In this document: in pieces, positions 7,483-16,424 of the stretch
How positions within the stretch are numbered: the stretch's first letter is position 1
How the letters are laid out: the number at the start of each line of letters is the position of its first letter
NCBI RefSeq assembly: GCF_028765345.1
Contig: NZ_JARAJZ010000010.1
Coordinates: 124,001-188,000 of the forward strand
Length of the DNA: 64,000 nucleotides
DNA from: Sporolactobacillus sp. CQH2019
Lineage (GTDB): Bacteria; Bacillota; Bacilli; Bacillales; Sporolactobacillaceae
Reading direction: 5' to 3'
Notes under the pieces: model-generated
Told to the model about the DNA's origin: nothing
Databases searched by the model: none
What the model saw: only the letters and a program-made list of their open reading frames with translations
Program-made: the position numbers and the translations under genes

Positions 7483-9265
7483 CGTATTAAAATCAGTCAG
7501 GCTCGATTACTACATTCTGAAATCATCTTACAAGGCATTTGTTCCGCTTTATGTTATTGCGGCAGTGATCGGCATGCTGACGCGCAAACCGGCTATAACG
7601 ATTGCGGTTGTCATGATCATCACGGCGCCCTTTATCGGCACATATTTCTCACTGTATGAAAAAAACAATCTTAACCGGCTTTATGGAATTCTGCCATTGG
7701 GTAAACTCGAAACTGTGGCCGGCAGATATCTGTATGCTTTGCTTCTTGGTGTTGTCAGCGGCATCATTGCAGGAATTCTGGCAACTGTTTTTTCGTTGTT
7801 TACGGGAAATGTAATGAGTTATCTCGATTATTTGGATTATTTATCTTTGTCTTTCCTCGGCTTTTGCCTGTTTATCAGCATCGTGTTTCCAATATATTTT
7901 AAATTTCCCTTTTCAAAAGTTTACATTTTGGCCAATCTGCCGCTCTATCTCTGCGGTGTGATTGGCCTTTTTATCATAAGAAAGACAAACTTTTTAAAAT
8001 ACGTGGGACTGATTGTTTACTATTTCTCGTCTCATCAATATATGATCTGGATATTGGGATTCGGCCTGGGGCTGGGGCTGCTTTTTATCTCGTTCCTTTT
8101 ATCCTATGCTGTAAGCAGCGAAATACAGAAGACGGATCTGCCGGCCGGCAAGCCGGGCAGGCGTCTGTTTTTTGCCGACAACCTGCGTACGGCGCTGATT
8201 GTCCTTGTGATTTTGCATCATTTATCTGTCATCTATGCGGCAAACACACCTTTCTACTATTTGGAGCCTTCAAAAGATATTACGGCAATCGTTCTATTAA
8301 TTTTATTCCAGTTATTCAATCAAGCCTATTTTATGGGGTTCTTCTTTCTCCTCTCGGGTTATTTTACACCGGGCTCTTTTGACCGGAAAGGGCCTGTTTC
8401 CTTCCTGAAAAACAGGCTTCTCCGTCTCGGCATTCCGATCATTGTTTTCGCCTTTGTCCTCAATCCGCTGACATCCATTCGGATTTATCAAAAGCCGGTG
8501 TCGCTCACCCACATGGCGATGCCGTTTACCTGGGATCAATATTTCAGCCGGGTCAGGATGGGGCCGGTATGGTTCCTGGTCATGCTGCTCGTTTTCGACC
8601 TGTGCTACTGGCTGTGGCGGCTTGCAACAAAGAATCGTGAGAAAAAGACGGCTGCTGGAAACGATTCTCTGCTTACATTTCGTACCATGGTTATCTTTAT
8701 TCTTGCATTGGCGCTGGCCAGCTACTTCATACGGATCGTGCTTCCGTTCAGCAAATATGTCCTTGGTTTCCCCTCACTCGCTTATCTCCCGCAATACATC
8801 AGTTTCTTTCTGATTGGGATTGCGGCCGATCGGCGGAACTGGCTGCGTAAAATTTCCGACCCGCTCGGCGCGCTGGGATTTGTATTGGCAGCAATCGCGA
8901 CACTCACCCTGTTCCCCGGTGCGATCATCGGTTCCGGCGCCGCTTATCTTGGCGGCGGGACATGGCAGTCGGCTATTTATGCACTTTGGGATTCGATCTT
9001 TTCGGTTGGAGTCTGCCTTGCCGCCCTGACATTTTTCCGCCGTTTCTTCGATCATCAAAATAAACTCAGCCGGTTTTTGTCCCAGCACTCATTTACCGTT
9101 TATATTATTCATGCGCCGGTCATTGTCTTCCTTGCCCTCGCACTGCGCGGCGTACAAATTGAGCAGCTGTTAAAATTTGGGCTGATGGCTGTTGTCGGCG
9201 TCCCGCTCTGCTTTGGAGTTGCATATCTCGTGCGAAAAATACCGTATGCGAAAAGGATTCTTTAA
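7475..9265 (+). CDS. ABC-2-type permease fused to an acyltransferase-3 domain
   Basis: A 596-aa protein that joins two normally separate membrane proteins. Residues 1 to about 220 form a six-helix ABC-2-like permease as found with YtrA/YtrB-type ATPases. From about residue 230 a new module begins (RRLFFADNLRTALIVLVILHHL), which is the typical first helix of acyltransferase family 3 (OpgC-like) with its conserved HH, followed by about ten helices to the end, including the FFFLLSGYF segment and the FTVYIIHAP helix near the C-terminus. Family members transfer acyl groups to sugars or lipids at the membrane. No stop or frameshift lies at the junction. Coupling of ATPase and acyltransferase suggests that the operon modifies or exports an envelope compound; that role is inference. 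Confidence 0.8.
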   Translation: MSDVLKSVRLDYYILKSSYKAFVPLYVIAAVIGMLTRKPAITIAVVMIITAPFIGTYFSLYEKNNLNRLYGILPLGKLETVAGRYLYALLLGVVSGIIAGILATVFSLFTGNVMSYLDYLDYLSLSFLGFCLFISIVFPIYFKFPFSKVYILANLPLYLCGVIGLFIIRKTNFLKYVGLIVYYFSSHQYMIWILGFGLGLGLLFISFLLSYAVSSEIQKTDLPAGKPGRRLFFADNLRTALIVLVILHHLSVIYAANTPFYYLEPSKDITAIVLLILFQLFNQAYFMGFFFLLSGYFTPGSFDRKGPVSFLKNRLLRLGIPIIVFAFVLNPLTSIRIYQKPVSLTHMAMPFTWDQYFSRVRMGPVWFLVMLLVFDLCYWLWRLATKNREKKTAAGNDSLLTFRTMVIFILALALASYFIRIVLPFSKYVLGFPSLAYLPQYISFFLIGIAADRRNWLRKISDPLGALGFVLAAIATLTLFPGAIIGSGAAYLGGGTWQSAIYALWDSIFSVGVCLAALTFFRRFFDHQNKLSRFLSQHSFTVYIIHAPVIVFLALALRGVQIEQLLKFGLMAVVGVPLCFGVAYLVRKIPYAKRIL

Positions 9266-9304
9266 ATTATATGTATAGGATTCATCTGAAACGGGTGGAG
9301 TAAA

Positions 9305-9493
9305 ATGATAAAAGATACCCACCGTGAATGGAAAAATGCAATTGAAAAAATTTTATTGCAAGACATTAATATTCGCCGCAGGAAATCGACTGATGGCGTA
9401 AAGAGCAGCCTCAGTCGCATCGGTACGTTTACAAGAACGGTGCATGTCATGATTTCGGATCTGCGCTCAATTCTGCGCATCCGGGAATCGTGA
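9305..9493 (+). CDS. Possible small basic protein
   Basis: A 62-codon ORF with a GGTGGAG site five bases before its ATG, 39 bp after the fusion gene. It is rich in Arg/Lys and has no recognisable domain. The good ribosome-binding site is the main argument; it may be unexpressed. Confidence 0.35.
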   Translation: MIKDTHREWKNAIEKILLQDINIRRRKSTDGVKSSLSRIGTFTRTVHVMISDLRSILRIRES

Positions 9494-9540
9494 TTTTATC
9501 GCTGCCTGATTGGGCGCGTGCTTTTTAAAATCTTTCATAT

Positions 9541-10743
9541 CTACTCACCGTTTTCGGAAGCTGCCCTGACGATCCGGGTCACCTGACGCAGTCCGCTGTT
9601 GATCAGCACGAGAACAAAGAGCCAGCCGATGCAGATCAGGACGGCCGGTTTCAGGACGGGCGAGTTGAAGACCGGCATATCCCAGACAGCATGGAGGGCG
9701 ACAGCTACGGCGAAGAATTTAAGAAAGCGCGGCTGTTTCAGCATTCCGACGCTGAACGGCCGCTCCTGCTTAACAATGACGAGCGCCGCACCGGCGATGG
9801 CTGTCCAAATCGTGTGAGTACCGACGCTGGTCCAGGCGCGGTTAAAGATCACTTCCAGAAATGTTCCGTCCTGAAGCGCTCTAAGAGCGTATCCGGCGGA
9901 TTCAAAAGCGGCAAACCCGGCGCCGATAACGGCACCGATCAACAGCCCGTTCAAGATAAATTTTACATCCATCCGGCTGACAAACCAGGCGACAATCAGC
10001 AGTTTCCCGGTTTCTTCGATCAGGCCGATTTTCAAGGCGCTCGTTACGGTAATCTGGTTGAATGACACCGTGCTGTAGAGAAAAAGTGTAACGAGAATTG
10101 CAGCCGCTCCTCCGATGAAGAACATCCGGACAACGCTGAAAATACTGATGTTTCGCGGTGCGTTGGTTTCGAAGAAAAAAATGACCAGTGAAAACGGAAC
10201 GGCGAAGGATCCGGCAAAGATCAGACCGGCGAGAGAAAAATAATTTCCCAAATACGCTGCAAAATAAAGCAGCGCATAGACGAGCAAAAATACCATAAAA
10301 ACTCTGAAAAACAGCCACGGTTTCGGCCATTCCGAAGATATATCTTTTATATCAGGCGTTGTCTTAGCCGTTCCGACAATAAAAATCTGTTCACTTTCTT
10401 TTTTACTGTGCTTTTTCAAGACTTCTGAGAAGATGTCTCCGAGGCTCAGTTTGACCGGGCCTTCATCTCCGGCCATCGCACTGATTTTCTCCGCGGCGCT
10501 GCCGACAAAGCTTCTCGTTTCCCGCACGGTCTGCCGGGCTGCCTCTTTATTTCTCTCATTTTCAAACAGTTCCTGAAGCGGCGAATCTTTGAAAATCACC
10601 CATTCCGTCATGCCCCGCCCGATCACAGGCGTTTCTCGGCCAATCTGCTTCGCCTCAGCCATTCTGAGCATTTCTGCAACCGGAAAGGGTCCGTAAGTTT
10701 CCCGGCCCTCCGCATAAAACCATTGCGTCTCCAAACGCTCCAT
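9541..10743 (-). CDS. prsW: PrsW-family intramembrane glutamic protease with N-terminal GYF_2 domain
   Basis: A 400-aa protein. Residues 6-60 match a GYF_2 (DUF4339) domain (WFYAEGRETYGPF, then MTEWVIFKDSPL), a presumed peptide-binding module. After a charged linker, about eight membrane helices follow with the PrsW motifs: EETGK in one helix, FAAFES in the next, and LHAVWD near the end. PrsW enzymes cleave membrane substrates; in Bacillus subtilis PrsW cuts the anti-sigma factor RsiW. Whether this one does so is unknown, and no sigma/anti-sigma pair is nearby. The GYF_2 fusion distinguishes it from the minimal B. subtilis protein. Confidence 0.85.
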   Translation of the reverse strand: MERLETQWFYAEGRETYGPFPVAEMLRMAEAKQIGRETPVIGRGMTEWVIFKDSPLQELFENERNKEAARQTVRETRSFVGSAAEKISAMAGDEGPVKLSLGDIFSEVLKKHSKKESEQIFIVGTAKTTPDIKDISSEWPKPWLFFRVFMVFLLVYALLYFAAYLGNYFSLAGLIFAGSFAVPFSLVIFFFETNAPRNISIFSVVRMFFIGGAAAILVTLFLYSTVSFNQITVTSALKIGLIEETGKLLIVAWFVSRMDVKFILNGLLIGAVIGAGFAAFESAGYALRALQDGTFLEVIFNRAWTSVGTHTIWTAIAGAALVIVKQERPFSVGMLKQPRFLKFFAVAVALHAVWDMPVFNSPVLKPAVLICIGWLFVLVLINSGLRQVTRIVRAASENGE

Positions 10744-10930
10744 CCCCTAAAATGTCCACCTTAACTATCTATAATTATACAATATTTTGAAACTATCGAG
10801 GGAACACGTGCTTCAGGCCGACCAATCAGAAAAACCGAACATCTGAAAAAGGATGATCCATCGGGTGCGACAATTCGAACGTGCTGCCACGTTCAGCAAA
10901 TTTGATCGGTTGATAATTGAAACGATAAAA

Positions 10931-11165
10931 AACCCGGCGCCGACCGAAAAACCATGAGCGCCGACCGATAAATCGTCGGCATTGACCGAAAAACTGTTGC
11001 TGCCGACCGAAAAATCGTTGGCATTGACCGAAAAACTGTTGCTGCCGACCGATAAATCGTTGACATTGACCGAAAAACTAGTGCCGCCGACCGAAAACTT
11101 GCCTGCAATTGATAAACTCAGCGCAGTGACTGATAACTTGCTGGCACCGATCGATAAATGTTGCA
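10931..11165. repeat. Array of about 21-bp GACCGAAAAA/GACCGATAAA units
   Basis: About eleven units of 20-22 bp, each with GACCGA(A/T)AA or a degenerate form (CCGATCGATAAA, TGACTGATAAC), fill the gap between the divergent prsW and NIF3-like genes. Open frames on both strands across it read repetitive peptides and lack start signals. Same word family as the array at 4.6-5.3 kb. Confidence 0.8.
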
Positions 11166-11281
11166 AGCGGCGATCACCGCTGCATCCTTCAGGCACGCGT
11201 CAATCCGTGAGCAACGGGTTGGAAAATCAAATCATCTGGGTTACGATACTGGTGTTAAGCATTCAGACGGGAGAAGAGAAA

Positions 11282-11599
11282 ATGGAGATCAGATATTGTA
11301 AGGTCGAGGTACTGATACCTGAAGAGTTTATTGTTAAACTGAGAAACGGATTAAATGAAATGGGTGTTCTTACCGTAGGCCGTTATGATCATGTCGTCTC
11401 ATATTCAAGAGTGCGGGGCTACTGGAGGCCATTGCAGGGAGCCAATCCTTATGATGGAGAAGTCGGCGGTCTTTCATCGGGATCGGAATGCAAACTGGAA
11501 TTCAGATGCCGTTATGATGAGATAGCCGACGTGAAAAAGGTGATCAGGGGGATCCATCCTTATGAAGAACCGATAATCAATGTGCCGCCTTTACTGTAG
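11282..11599 (+). CDS. NIF3/CutA-like small domain protein
   Basis: A 105-aa protein. The C-terminal IRGIHPYEEPIINVPPL is the hallmark of the CutA-like domain found inserted in NIF3/YqfO proteins and as a stand-alone protein. ATG at 11282 follows GGGAGAAGAG; the longer open frame upstream only runs through the repeat array. The function of stand-alone copies is unclear; related CutA proteins are trimeric and bind metals. A likely cytosolic protein in front of an acetyltransferase gene (39 bp gap), perhaps co-transcribed. Confidence 0.7.
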   Translation: MEIRYCKVEVLIPEEFIVKLRNGLNEMGVLTVGRYDHVVSYSRVRGYWRPLQGANPYDGEVGGLSSGSECKLEFRCRYDEIADVKKVIRGIHPYEEPIINVPPLL

Positions 11600-11638
11600 G
11601 GCCGGGATTGGTATAACTATGAAAGGGGAGCGGAAGTC

Positions 11639-12088
11639 ATGGAACTGAATTGGAAAATCAGGAAATTCTCACAGTTGACTGTACGGGAATTATATGAAAT
11701 ATACAAAATAAGGGAAGCTGTCTTTGTTGTTGAACAAAACTGCCCCTATCATGAAGTGGACGAAAACGATTTGAAAAGCATCCATGTGTATGCCCTGGAT
11801 GATCGCCGGGAGATCATTGCCTACGCACGTATTTTTCAGGCAGAGGATGCTGTCACGTTCGGGCGTGTCTTAATCAATCGAAAATACAGGGGAAAAGGCC
11901 TTGGCAAAGAGCTGGTTTCAAAACTTATAGAAGTCATCGGAGACACAGCTCCCGGAGCAAAAGTGGTCATTGAGGCTCAGGAGTATATACAGCCGCTTTA
12001 TGCATCGTTTGGTTTTAAAAGAACCTCGGAGGTTTATCTGATCGACAATATTCCTCACGTTACGATGGAACGCGTTCAGAGCCGTTGA
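11639..12088 (+). CDS. GNAT acetyltransferase, ElaA-like
   Basis: A 149-aa GNAT protein of ElaA type: ELYEIYKIREAVFVVEQNCPY at the N-terminus (the R-x-x-V-F-V-x-E-Q motif of the ElaA group) and the acetyl-CoA loop segment VLINRKYRGKGLGKEL (R/Q-x-x-G-x-G/A). The ATG follows AAGGGGAGCGG. Substrate unknown. It converges with the AraC-type gene with 31 bp between stops. Confidence 0.85.
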   Translation: MELNWKIRKFSQLTVRELYEIYKIREAVFVVEQNCPYHEVDENDLKSIHVYALDDRREIIAYARIFQAEDAVTFGRVLINRKYRGKGLGKELVSKLIEVIGDTAPGAKVVIEAQEYIQPLYASFGFKRTSEVYLIDNIPHVTMERVQSR

Positions 12089-12119
12089 TGATTCATTCGC
12101 GAATTTATCCGGAAGGTGA

Positions 12120-13013
12120 TCATGAAGTCTGTTTTGAACGGCCGGAAGCAATCTGTGTCCGCATCATCTGTGGTGTTATGCCTTTTTGCCGCTTGAATAC
12201 GCGGCTGAAGTAGTTGGCGTCATTAAATCCGACAGCGAGGGCGATCTCTGTGATGTTTAACGGGCTGTTCTTCAGCAGTTCGCCGGCCTTATCGATTCTT
12301 AACGAATTAATATAATTAACGACGGTCTTGCCGTATATTTTTTTAAACGTGCGGCAGAAATGCGATTCGCTCATTAATGCCCGACCGGCAAGCTCGGCAA
12401 CAGTCAGCGATTTCTGATAGTGCTCGTTCATATAGAGGATGACCGACTTCAGCCGGCTGAGGCTATTCATCCGTGTGTCGAACCGCTTTTTTGTGTAAAT
12501 TTTGCTGACATAACTGCGCAGAAGCAGAACAAACAGTTCGAGAACGGAAGACTGAACGGCAAGTTCGAAACCGCCCCTGCGCTCCTCGTCTTCCTGAATC
12601 AGGCTGCGGATGCAGCTCTGGATCTGTCTGTCTCCTCTTACCAGATGGCTGAAGCAGACCAATTGCTGTGAAAGCAATACGGCAAACTTAAGGGTGCTTA
12701 AGCCGGGCATCAGGCTGAACATCGCCGCCGGATCAATTCGGATCACATAGCAGCTCAAACTGCTGGATCTGCTTTCCAGGACGTGCAGTTCATTACTGTT
12801 GATCAGCGCGACGTCGCCGGGGCACATGTCCATTTGCTCTGAGTCGCATCGAAGCAGCCCCGTCCCGGAAGTCAGATAGTACAATTGGAACTCTTCATGC
12901 CAGTTTTCTTTGAAAGTCGGTCCGGATCCGAGATGCACACGTTTTTGGATATCAACATATGGGTGCACGTCCGGTTTGGGCTTGCTGTAGTGATTGGCTT
13001 CGCTCTTTATCAT
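12120..13013 (-). CDS. AraC-family transcriptional regulator
   Basis: A 297-aa AraC/XylS regulator with an N-terminal cupin sensor domain (about 30-110; HEEFQLYYLTSGTG and PGDVALINSNELH) and a C-terminal pair of helix-turn-helix motifs (about 195-290; SLTVAELAGRALMSESHFCRTFKK and ITEIALAVGFNDANYFSRVFKR). It is divergent from an MFS gene with a 130-bp shared intergenic region, so it probably controls that transporter in response to a small ligand. Confidence 0.88.
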   Translation of the reverse strand: MIKSEANHYSKPKPDVHPYVDIQKRVHLGSGPTFKENWHEEFQLYYLTSGTGLLRCDSEQMDMCPGDVALINSNELHVLESRSSSLSCYVIRIDPAAMFSLMPGLSTLKFAVLLSQQLVCFSHLVRGDRQIQSCIRSLIQEDEERRGGFELAVQSSVLELFVLLLRSYVSKIYTKKRFDTRMNSLSRLKSVILYMNEHYQKSLTVAELAGRALMSESHFCRTFKKIYGKTVVNYINSLRIDKAGELLKNSPLNITEIALAVGFNDANYFSRVFKRQKGITPQMMRTQIASGRSKQTS

Positions 13014-13143
13014 CCGAAACCCTCCCGATCAAAATTGTGCTATAGATGAGCAAAATCGTTCATGAGCTTTATGGATTCTTCTGATAGTATAGAAGTATTC
13101 ATCTTTTGTGTAAAAGAATGCGGCTTATCGGGAGGCCTGAATA

Positions 13144-14349
13144 ATGAGTATGGCAATGCAAACGGTTAAGGCGGGGGCCAAAAGGCATCTTGCTTCGAAA
13201 AAAGCACTGGCCGGTCTCAGCCTGACACATTTTCTGAATGATGTAATGACGACCGGTATTGTACCGGCACTTCTGCCGCTTTATAAACAGGCGTTTCATC
13301 TTAATTATCTGCAGGCCGGGGTGATTTTACTGGTCTCGATGCTCACGTCTTCGATCTCACAGCCATTGTTCGGTATTCTTACCGATAAAAAACCGAAGTC
13401 GTGGTTCCTGCCGGTCGGCATTTGCCTGACCGGCCTCGGCCTGACGGCTTCAGGTTTTGCGCCCGTTTACTGGCTATTGCTTGTTCTGGTTGGTCTGTCT
13501 GGAATCGGCTCCGGCATTTTCCATCCTGAAGCGATGCGCGGTGCTTACATGGCAGCCGGCAACGCCCGGGGAACGGCGCAGGCGATCTTTCAGGTCGGCG
13601 GCAACTTCGGCCAGGCCGTCGGGCCGCTGCTCCTGCCGCTTTTTTTGATCGCAACCGGTCTGCGCGGACTTGGCTGGTTTATCCTGGCGACTATCCTCGG
13701 CTTCATGATTGTGCTGACGATCCTGCCCTGGTACCGGCGGAGTCTGGTACGGCACCAAGCGCGCCAGGCGAATATTAAAGGGCGGAATCATCCGGGCGGT
13801 CTTATTCTGCTGACAGTCGTGGTTATTCTCCGCTCCTGGACACAGATCGGCGTCGCCGGGTTCCTGCCCTTTTTGTACCTGCATCAGGGCATTGCGCTGA
13901 AGTACGGCGACCTGCTGACCTTTTTGTTTCTTGCTGCGGGAGCCGCGGGGACTTTCCTGGGCGGAAGGCTTTCCGACACAGTCAGCCGCAAGTGGCTGCT
14001 GTTCGTTTCGATGGCCGTTACCGTTCCGTTCGCCTGGCTGCTGCCGCACGTTCACGGCATTTTCTCGGTCATCGTGCTGTTTGTCTTCGGCCTTTTTGTT
14101 CTGTCTTCATTCGCCGTCACAGTTGTTTACGGACAGATGATGTTTCCGAAAAACATCGGTCTTGTTTCCGGGCTGATGGTCGGCTTCGGAATCGGTGCCG
14201 GCGGAATCGGCGCAACGGTCATCGGCTGGCTTTCCGACCTGTACGGCGTGTACGCTATCTTCAATCTGTTCGCAATCCTGCCGTTGCTGGCAGCGGTCCT
14301 CACACTTTTCCTGCCGAGCGAACGCGTGCTTCTTCGCACAGAAAAATAG
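13144..14349 (+). CDS. MFS transporter, fosmidomycin-resistance (Fsr)-like
   Basis: A 401-aa twelve-helix MFS protein. The N-terminal SLTHFLNDVMTTGIVPALLPLYKQAF and the FHPEAMRGAYMAA segment are typical of the Fsr subfamily of efflux pumps. GC-rich with a good start at 13144 (GGGAGGC about eight bases upstream). It is divergent from the AraC regulator and ends at a clear terminator. Export of a drug or sugar-like compound is likely; the actual substrate is unknown. Confidence 0.85.
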   Translation: MSMAMQTVKAGAKRHLASKKALAGLSLTHFLNDVMTTGIVPALLPLYKQAFHLNYLQAGVILLVSMLTSSISQPLFGILTDKKPKSWFLPVGICLTGLGLTASGFAPVYWLLLVLVGLSGIGSGIFHPEAMRGAYMAAGNARGTAQAIFQVGGNFGQAVGPLLLPLFLIATGLRGLGWFILATILGFMIVLTILPWYRRSLVRHQARQANIKGRNHPGGLILLTVVVILRSWTQIGVAGFLPFLYLHQGIALKYGDLLTFLFLAAGAAGTFLGGRLSDTVSRKWLLFVSMAVTVPFAWLLPHVHGIFSVIVLFVFGLFVLSSFAVTVVYGQMMFPKNIGLVSGLMVGFGIGAGGIGATVIGWLSDLYGVYAIFNLFAILPLLAAVLTLFLPSERVLLRTEK

Positions 14350-14384
14350 AAGAAGCCGCGAATAAAACGGCAGTAACGCATTCC

Positions 14385-14407
14385 GCACCTTTTCAGGTGC
14401 TTTTTTT
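14385..14407 (+). terminator. Intrinsic terminator of the Fsr-like gene
   Basis: GCACCT and AGGTGC pair over a TTTC loop, followed by seven T. Confidence 0.8.
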
Positions 14408-14534
14408 CGGACAAAGTTTGGAAACAGACTACAGCGGCAGAGGCATAAAGCGGCTGTGCAGCATCCAGGTGCGAGGCGATGATGGAGGGAAGAGCTGGCG
14501 GGTGTTTCTCCATAGAAAATCCGCTACTTAATAT

Positions 14535-14569
14535 AAAAAATACGCTCCGTCTGCAGGGCGAAGCGTATT
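14535..14569 (-). terminator. Intrinsic terminator reading leftward
   Basis: AATACGCT (14539-14546) pairs with AGCGTATT (14562-14569); on the minus strand the stem is followed by a T run. No leftward gene ends near it except the MFS gene ending at 14945, almost 400 bp away. The 595-bp gap 14350-14944 holds no gene I can support and becomes very AT-rich after 14770. Confidence 0.5.
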
Positions 14570-14944
14570 GCTGAGTTTCTATTCTTATGTGCATGCGCTG
14601 TTACTTGCCCGGCAAGAGACCTGTTTTTTCATTCAATGCGGCTGCCGATGCCGTGAAAAAGCGGTATTTTGCTTTTAGTTTTAAGAGTATTCTTTTAGCT
14701 CATTTTCCTGCTGTACTGTCAGATGATGATCGCTTTTTTCCTGAGACTGTCAATCGCTCGAAAAAGTATAGTAAAAAAGTTTAATTGATTTAAATTTTTT
14801 TTGATATATATAATTTTATACGTGTTCAAGCGCTTTTTAACTAGAATATCCCTGTGATTCTTTAAATATTGATTAGTACAGTAGATTTATCTACCAACTT
14901 GAGATCCAAACATCGTAAAGGTGTACACGCATCAGCGTCTGAAT

Positions 14945-16192
14945 TTATGCAGGCGTCGTTGTCTCACCCCAATCTTTATTATCTCCTCTAACGTCTCTGT
15001 AAATTAATGGATAGAAAGAAAAAACATATAATAACAGAATAATGCCATTCGCGATAAAAATATATGTACCGTTCAGTGTGCTTTGAAATAAAAATGTGTA
15101 AAATAATGTCCCTATCGGCATTATTGAAGATACGGCAGTAGTTAAGGTGGCCATTACCCTTCCCAGAATATGAGTTGGTACGGTAGATTGTAACCGTACA
15201 TTGATCGATATATTTAAAATGGCGTTCATAAATCCTGATAATGTCATAATAAGGAACCCGTATAAACCAATCCTTAAAGGATCATGAAACAGATATACCA
15301 AAAATCCTAATAAAACCATACAAATACCCATGATGGATAAGGGTAGAAAAAGTTTTAAAGAAAAGTGTTTCTTGCTGGGTAAAATGGTCATTAACAAGCC
15401 TCCAATTAACAGGCCAACCGAAAAACCAGTCTCAATATATCCAATGGGACTATTTCCTGCATGAAGACGGTTGATTATCATAAAAGGCATACCAATAGTA
15501 ACAGCTGTAAAGAGAAAATTGATGACAACAGCCATAATAATGATATCTCTGATAAGATGACGCTTTTTCATGTATGCTACTCCATTTTTGAAGTTTGAGA
15601 ATTGTGTTGATAAGGTATTTGTTTTTATGTCAGGAGTAGCATTATTGCTTTCATAGTAAAAATGCATCGTTAATAATATTAAGAAAGAAATAGCGGTGGC
15701 TATTATTTCGATGAAGATAAATGCATTAAAACCTGTTAGAGCATATAAAGCGACACCTAACATTGGAGCTAAAACAGAAGAAAGGGCTGAGGCTGATTGT
15801 GTTAATGAACTCAGTTTTTGAATATTCCTATCGTTAACCAGTTCATGAACAGAAGCTGAATATGCAGTGGTACTAAAACTGTTTGAAATAGAATCCACCA
15901 ACACAAAAATAGCTACTGGAATAAGCTTATAAATACCAGAAACTAAATTAATGGAAAGAGCAAAAATGAGCAAAAAAACTAGTCTGGTTAGGATACTAAA
16001 CATTAAAATATTTTTATGCCGATATTTATCAACTAAGTTGCCAACGGGTATCAAAAACAACACATTCACAAGAGGTGAAATAATAATTGCAAGTCCAAAA
16101 CTAAGGGGAGACTTTGTGTCATGCATAAGCATCAACCCCATGGCCATTGAAAACATCCCAGCACTTAAGGCACTAATTAAGTTACTGGACAC
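14945..16192 (-). CDS. MFS efflux transporter, MefA-like
   Basis: A twelve-helix MFS protein of the MefA/MFS_3 type (415 aa from the GTG at 16192). It has the loop-2/3 motif PVGNLVDKYRHKN and SVHELVNDRNIQKLSSL, typical of bacterial macrolide-type pumps. The GTG has no good ribosome-binding site. The frame stays open upstream, and a perfect GGAGG at 16296-16300 lies seven bases before an ACG codon at 16286-16288 that would start T/M-ANNNSLTTTSAAT; the native start may have been ATG mutated to ACG. Gene and flanks are much more AT-rich than the neighbours, which suggests transfer. Divergent from its likely regulator. Confidence 0.8.
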   Translation of the reverse strand: MSSNLISALSAGMFSMAMGLMLMHDTKSPLSFGLAIIISPLVNVLFLIPVGNLVDKYRHKNILMFSILTRLVFLLIFALSINLVSGIYKLIPVAIFVLVDSISNSFSTTAYSASVHELVNDRNIQKLSSLTQSASALSSVLAPMLGVALYALTGFNAFIFIEIIATAISFLILLTMHFYYESNNATPDIKTNTLSTQFSNFKNGVAYMKKRHLIRDIIIMAVVINFLFTAVTIGMPFMIINRLHAGNSPIGYIETGFSVGLLIGGLLMTILPSKKHFSLKLFLPLSIMGICMVLLGFLVYLFHDPLRIGLYGFLIMTLSGFMNAILNISINVRLQSTVPTHILGRVMATLTTAVSSIMPIGTLFYTFLFQSTLNGTYIFIANGIILLLYVFSFYPLIYRDVRGDNKDWGETTTPA

Positions 16193-16324
16193 ATCTTTTA
16201 TTATTTGAATATTAGATTGATGATCTGTGATTTTAGTTTGTTCATTTGTGGCTGCCGATGTTGTAGTTAAAGAATTATTATTTGCCGTAACAAAGCCTCC
16301 AATTATTGGATATTTATATAAAAT

Positions 16325-16402
16325 AAAATATAATCAATTAAATTTATTTAGTCGATATGCAAAATATAACCAATTGATTTCATTCTGTCAAGACTTTATG
16401 AT
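16325..16402 (+). promoter_or_regulatory. Promoter and direct-repeat operators of the regulator gene
   Basis: TTGATT (16374-16379), 17 bp and TATGAT (16397-16402) form a promoter for the rightward regulator. Two near-identical direct repeats AAAATATAAYCAATT(A/G)A at 16325-16340 and 16361-16377, 36 bp apart, are candidate binding sites for the encoded winged-helix protein, which could control both divergent genes. Confidence 0.5.
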
Positions 16403-16424
16403 AATTATCATGGGGTGAATAGAA

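Noticed and set aside
10813-11196. Minus-strand 127-codon ORF (repeated SVGSNSFSVNA)
   Set aside because: By-product of the 21-bp array; the plus-strand extension upstream of 11282 is the same artefact.
14587-14784. 65-codon plus-strand ORF after the Fsr-like transporter
   Set aside because: No ribosome-binding site and no domain; composition changes within it towards AT-rich DNA.
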